DNA from: Bacillota bacterium
GTDB taxonomy: Bacteria > Bacillota > Clostridia > Oscillospirales > Ruminococcaceae
DNA: 5,905 nucleotides
Reading direction: 5' to 3'
Assembly: GCA_023451415.1 (NCBI GenBank)
Contig: JAEXZK010000006.1
Location: forward strand, 1 to 5,905
Made by a program: the position numbers and the translations under genes. The notes beneath the pieces are model-generated. The model did not search any database. It saw nothing but the letters and a program-made list of their open reading frames with translations, and was not told the DNA's origin. Below are positions 4,417 through 5,905 of the stretch, piece by piece (the first letter of the stretch is position 1; each line of letters opens with the position of its first letter).

Positions 4417-5136
4417 CTAGTCCAGGTAATTTTGAAGAGGCTGGGGCGGGGCTGCAAACTTGAGCTTTTTGCTGTGGCAAAGGCCGGTGCGCACCATCAT
4501 TTCGGCAAAGGCCGCCGCCACGTTGACAGGATCGATGACCGGGATGCCCACCAGCGCCTGGAGCTCCTCGTCATAGCCGCTGAGTCCGCCGCAGCCCAGC
4601 AGGACCACTTCCGCCCGGTCCTGCTCCACCACCCTGAGGATCTGGTCCTTCAGGTTGTTCAGCGTCTTTTCTTTTTCGGTGGCGCATTTTTCGATATCCA
4701 CATGGATGGCCCGGACGGAACAGCACTTCTTCTCGATGCCATAAAGGCCCAGAAGGTCCTCCAGCCCGGGGACGGTGCTCTCCATAGCGGTGACGATGGT
4801 AAAGCGGTGCCCCATCATGGCGGCAATGTACATCCCGGCTTCGGAGATGCTGACGACAGGGATGGACAGAGCCTCCTTAAGGGCAAAGATGCCCACATTG
4901 CCAAAGCCGCAGAGGACCACGGCGTCAATCTGCTCCTCCTCCACCTTTTTCAGCACGGCCCGCTGGTAGGACCAGGTGGACTGGTAGTTGGCAAAGTCGC
5001 AGTCGATGCCCCTTGTCCCCCGGGGATTGGCCAGGGGGACCACCTCGGTGGTGGGCAGCAGGCTGCGCCGGGCGGACCGGGCGATGGCCTCGGCCACAGG
5101 GGTCGAGCTGTTGGGATTTACAACCAGAATACGCAT
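4417..5136 (-). CDS. Asp/Glu/hydantoin racemase family protein
   Basis: The 239-residue length and layout fit the cofactor-independent Asp/Glu/hydantoin racemase superfamily, in which two cysteines take and give back the alpha proton. The start MRILVVNPNSS is the hallmark of the hydantoin/allantoin-racemase branch. The first catalytic Cys is Cys76 in VVLCGFGNVG and the second is Cys182 in LLGCGGLSG; each lies in one of the two alpha/beta lobes. SISEAG (97-102) and IPVIDPVNVAA (198-208) are other family signatures. No signal peptide; cytoplasmic. ATG at 5134-5136 has AAAGGAG 5 bases upstream. The stop is TAG and the protein ends where the family usually ends. The transporter gene ends 32 bases upstream, so the two are likely one operon: import of an amino acid or related acid, followed by racemisation. 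The exact substrate (amino acid, hydantoin, allantoin) cannot be read from the sequence; a decarboxylase or isomerase of the same fold is less likely. Confidence 0.87.
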   Translation of the reverse strand: MRILVVNPNSSTPVAEAIARSARRSLLPTTEVVPLANPRGTRGIDCDFANYQSTWSYQRAVLKKVEEEQIDAVVLCGFGNVGIFALKEALSIPVVSISEAGMYIAAMMGHRFTIVTAMESTVPGLEDLLGLYGIEKKCCSVRAIHVDIEKCATEKEKTLNNLKDQILRVVEQDRAEVVLLGCGGLSGYDEELQALVGIPVIDPVNVAAAFAEMMVRTGLCHSKKLKFAAPPQPLQNYLD

Positions 5137-5141
5137 AGGAA

Positions 5142-5148
5142 CTCCTTT
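5142..5148 (-). promoter_or_regulatory. Ribosome binding site of the racemase gene
   Basis: AAAGGAG on the minus strand lies 5 bases before the ATG, within the 32-base gap after the transporter stop. No promoter or terminator fits in this gap, which supports co-transcription. Confidence 0.7.
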
Positions 5149-5168
5149 CTCTGCGTTATTGGCCCGGC

Positions 5169-5905
5169 TCAGCGGACCTCGGCCTTGGCGTGGGCGGCGG
5201 CCGCTTCTTCGGCGGTCATGGTCCCGTCAAAGACCTCGCGGTAAAATTCTCCCTCGCTCTTGGCGATGATCATGGAAACCAGGGCGTCACCGTCCACATT
5301 GGGGATCGTGGTAAACATCCCGCGGAACCAGTCCACGCCCGCGATGATGGCCAGGCCCTCCAGGGGCAGGCCCAGAGAGGGGAGCAGGCCCGCCAGGATG
5401 ACCAGGGCTCCGCCGGGAACGGCCAAAGTGCCCATGCAGGCCAAGGTGGCCAGGACCACCACCTGGATCATCTGTCCAAGGGGCATTTCAATGTTGAAGA
5501 ACTGGGCGATGGTGACGGCGGCAATGGAAAGGAACACGGCCTGGCCGGTGCTGTTGAGGACCATGCCCAGGGGGTTGACCAGGCCGCTCACCCGCTCGCT
5601 GACCCCCAGCTTGTTGACCGAGTCTGCCATTTTGGTGGGCAGGGAGATGGCGGAGGAAGTAGTGGCGAAGGCAACCATGGTCATATCCATCAGCTTGGTG
5701 GTCAGCTTTACGGGGTTGACCTTGCAGATGGCGGCAGCGGTAAGGATGCTGATGACCATAATGAGCAGAACGGCCGCAATGATGCAGACCAAGTACTTGG
5801 CCAGAGGGATGACCACCTGGAGGCCCAGGGACCCGGATACCCACGCCATAAGGGCAAAAACACCCAGGGGGGCGATCTTCATGACAATTTTGACCACACC
5901 AAGGA
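5169..5905 (-). CDS. DAACS-family (SDF) sodium/proton-coupled symporter, C-terminal part, cut by window edge
   Basis: The frame is open to the window end, so the true start lies outside; about 245 residues of a usual 400-430 are present. The GTG at 5895-5897 is an internal Val codon. The family (GltPh, GltP, DctA, SstT) imports dicarboxylates and amino acids with sodium or protons. Seen in order: the KIAPLGVFALMAW helix, the serine-rich re-entrant loop TTSSAISLPTKM, the helix-7 motif as NSTGQ (5541-5555) instead of NMDGT, the second re-entrant loop near TLAVPGGALVILAG, and the helix-8 segment GVDWFRGMFTTIPNVDGD (5286-5339). By alignment to GltPh, Asp312 is Thr, Asp394 is Gly and Arg397 is Thr, while Asn310, Asn401 and Asp405 remain. 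Substrate and coupling ions may therefore differ from aspartate/sodium. The 25-residue tail is polar and Ala/Glu-rich. The racemase gene follows after 32 bases. Confidence 0.9.
   Translation of the reverse strand, partial: LGVVKIVMKIAPLGVFALMAWVSGSLGLQVVIPLAKYLVCIIAAVLLIMVISILTAAAICKVNPVKLTTKLMDMTMVAFATTSSAISLPTKMADSVNKLGVSERVSGLVNPLGMVLNSTGQAVFLSIAAVTIAQFFNIEMPLGQMIQVVVLATLACMGTLAVPGGALVILAGLLPSLGLPLEGLAIIAGVDWFRGMFTTIPNVDGDALVSMIIAKSEGEFYREVFDGTMTAEEAAAAHAKAEVR

Noticed and set aside
4276..4419. Read-through of the racemase TAG into 47 further open codons
   Set aside because: The extension is basic low-complexity sequence unlike the family, which ends near the TAG; this supports TAG as a true stop here.
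4140..4457. Minus-strand frame of 105 codons across the racemase end and gap
   Set aside because: Overlaps the racemase and a terminator, has basic/serine-rich composition without motifs and no good ribosome site.
4432..5244. Plus-strand frame of 270 codons
   Set aside because: Antisense shadow of the racemase gene; His/Gly-rich composition with no motif.

Overview
The window looks like chromosomal DNA from a GC-rich, spore-forming, gut-type Firmicute, most likely a clostridium of the Oscillospirales kind. The reasons are AAAGGAGG-like ribosome sites, TATAAT promoters in short AT-rich gaps within GC-rich coding DNA, compact one-way gene order, and a protein that looks like the sporulation factor SpoIIQ. 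The taxonomic placement is inference. No RNA gene, CRISPR array, insertion sequence or phage module was seen.

All genes I can support are on the minus strand, so transcription runs from high to low coordinates. Unit 1 (5905 to about 4201) holds the C-terminal part of a dicarboxylate/amino acid:cation symporter (DAACS) transporter, cut by the window edge, followed 32 bases later by an Asp/Glu/hydantoin-racemase family protein. It probably ends at a strong bidirectional hairpin at 4201-4239. Unit 2 (4084 to about 2407) holds two half-size TauE/SafE (TSUP) anion-exporter proteins that overlap by 13 bases, then a SpoIIQ-like M23/LytM membrane protein. That protein has its own candidate sigma-F-type forespore promoter, lying across the stop codon of the gene before it. 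Unit 3 (2378 to about 1443) starts at an extended -10 promoter and holds a cytoplasmic CBM9-like protein and a 47-residue single-pass membrane protein starting with GTG, ending at a strong terminator. Unit 4 (1383 to about 128) is a secreted GH25 muramidase-type protein with its own near-consensus promoter and a very stable terminator. Past it, positions 13-125 hold three consecutive perfect hairpins that no gene explains.

The most notable point is that the GH25 reading frame has a TAG at codon 341, exactly where the family's conserved Trp-Gln pair would have Gln. The frame then continues for 29 more family-like residues to a TAA. Other points worth a second look are the split TSUP transporter with a G10 homopolymer in its first half, the DAACS protein lacking the residues that bind acidic amino acids in GltPh although it sits beside a racemase, the candidate spoIIQ promoter, and the small membrane protein. 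I see no clear new multi-gene system; these are single-locus oddities in otherwise ordinary chromosome.
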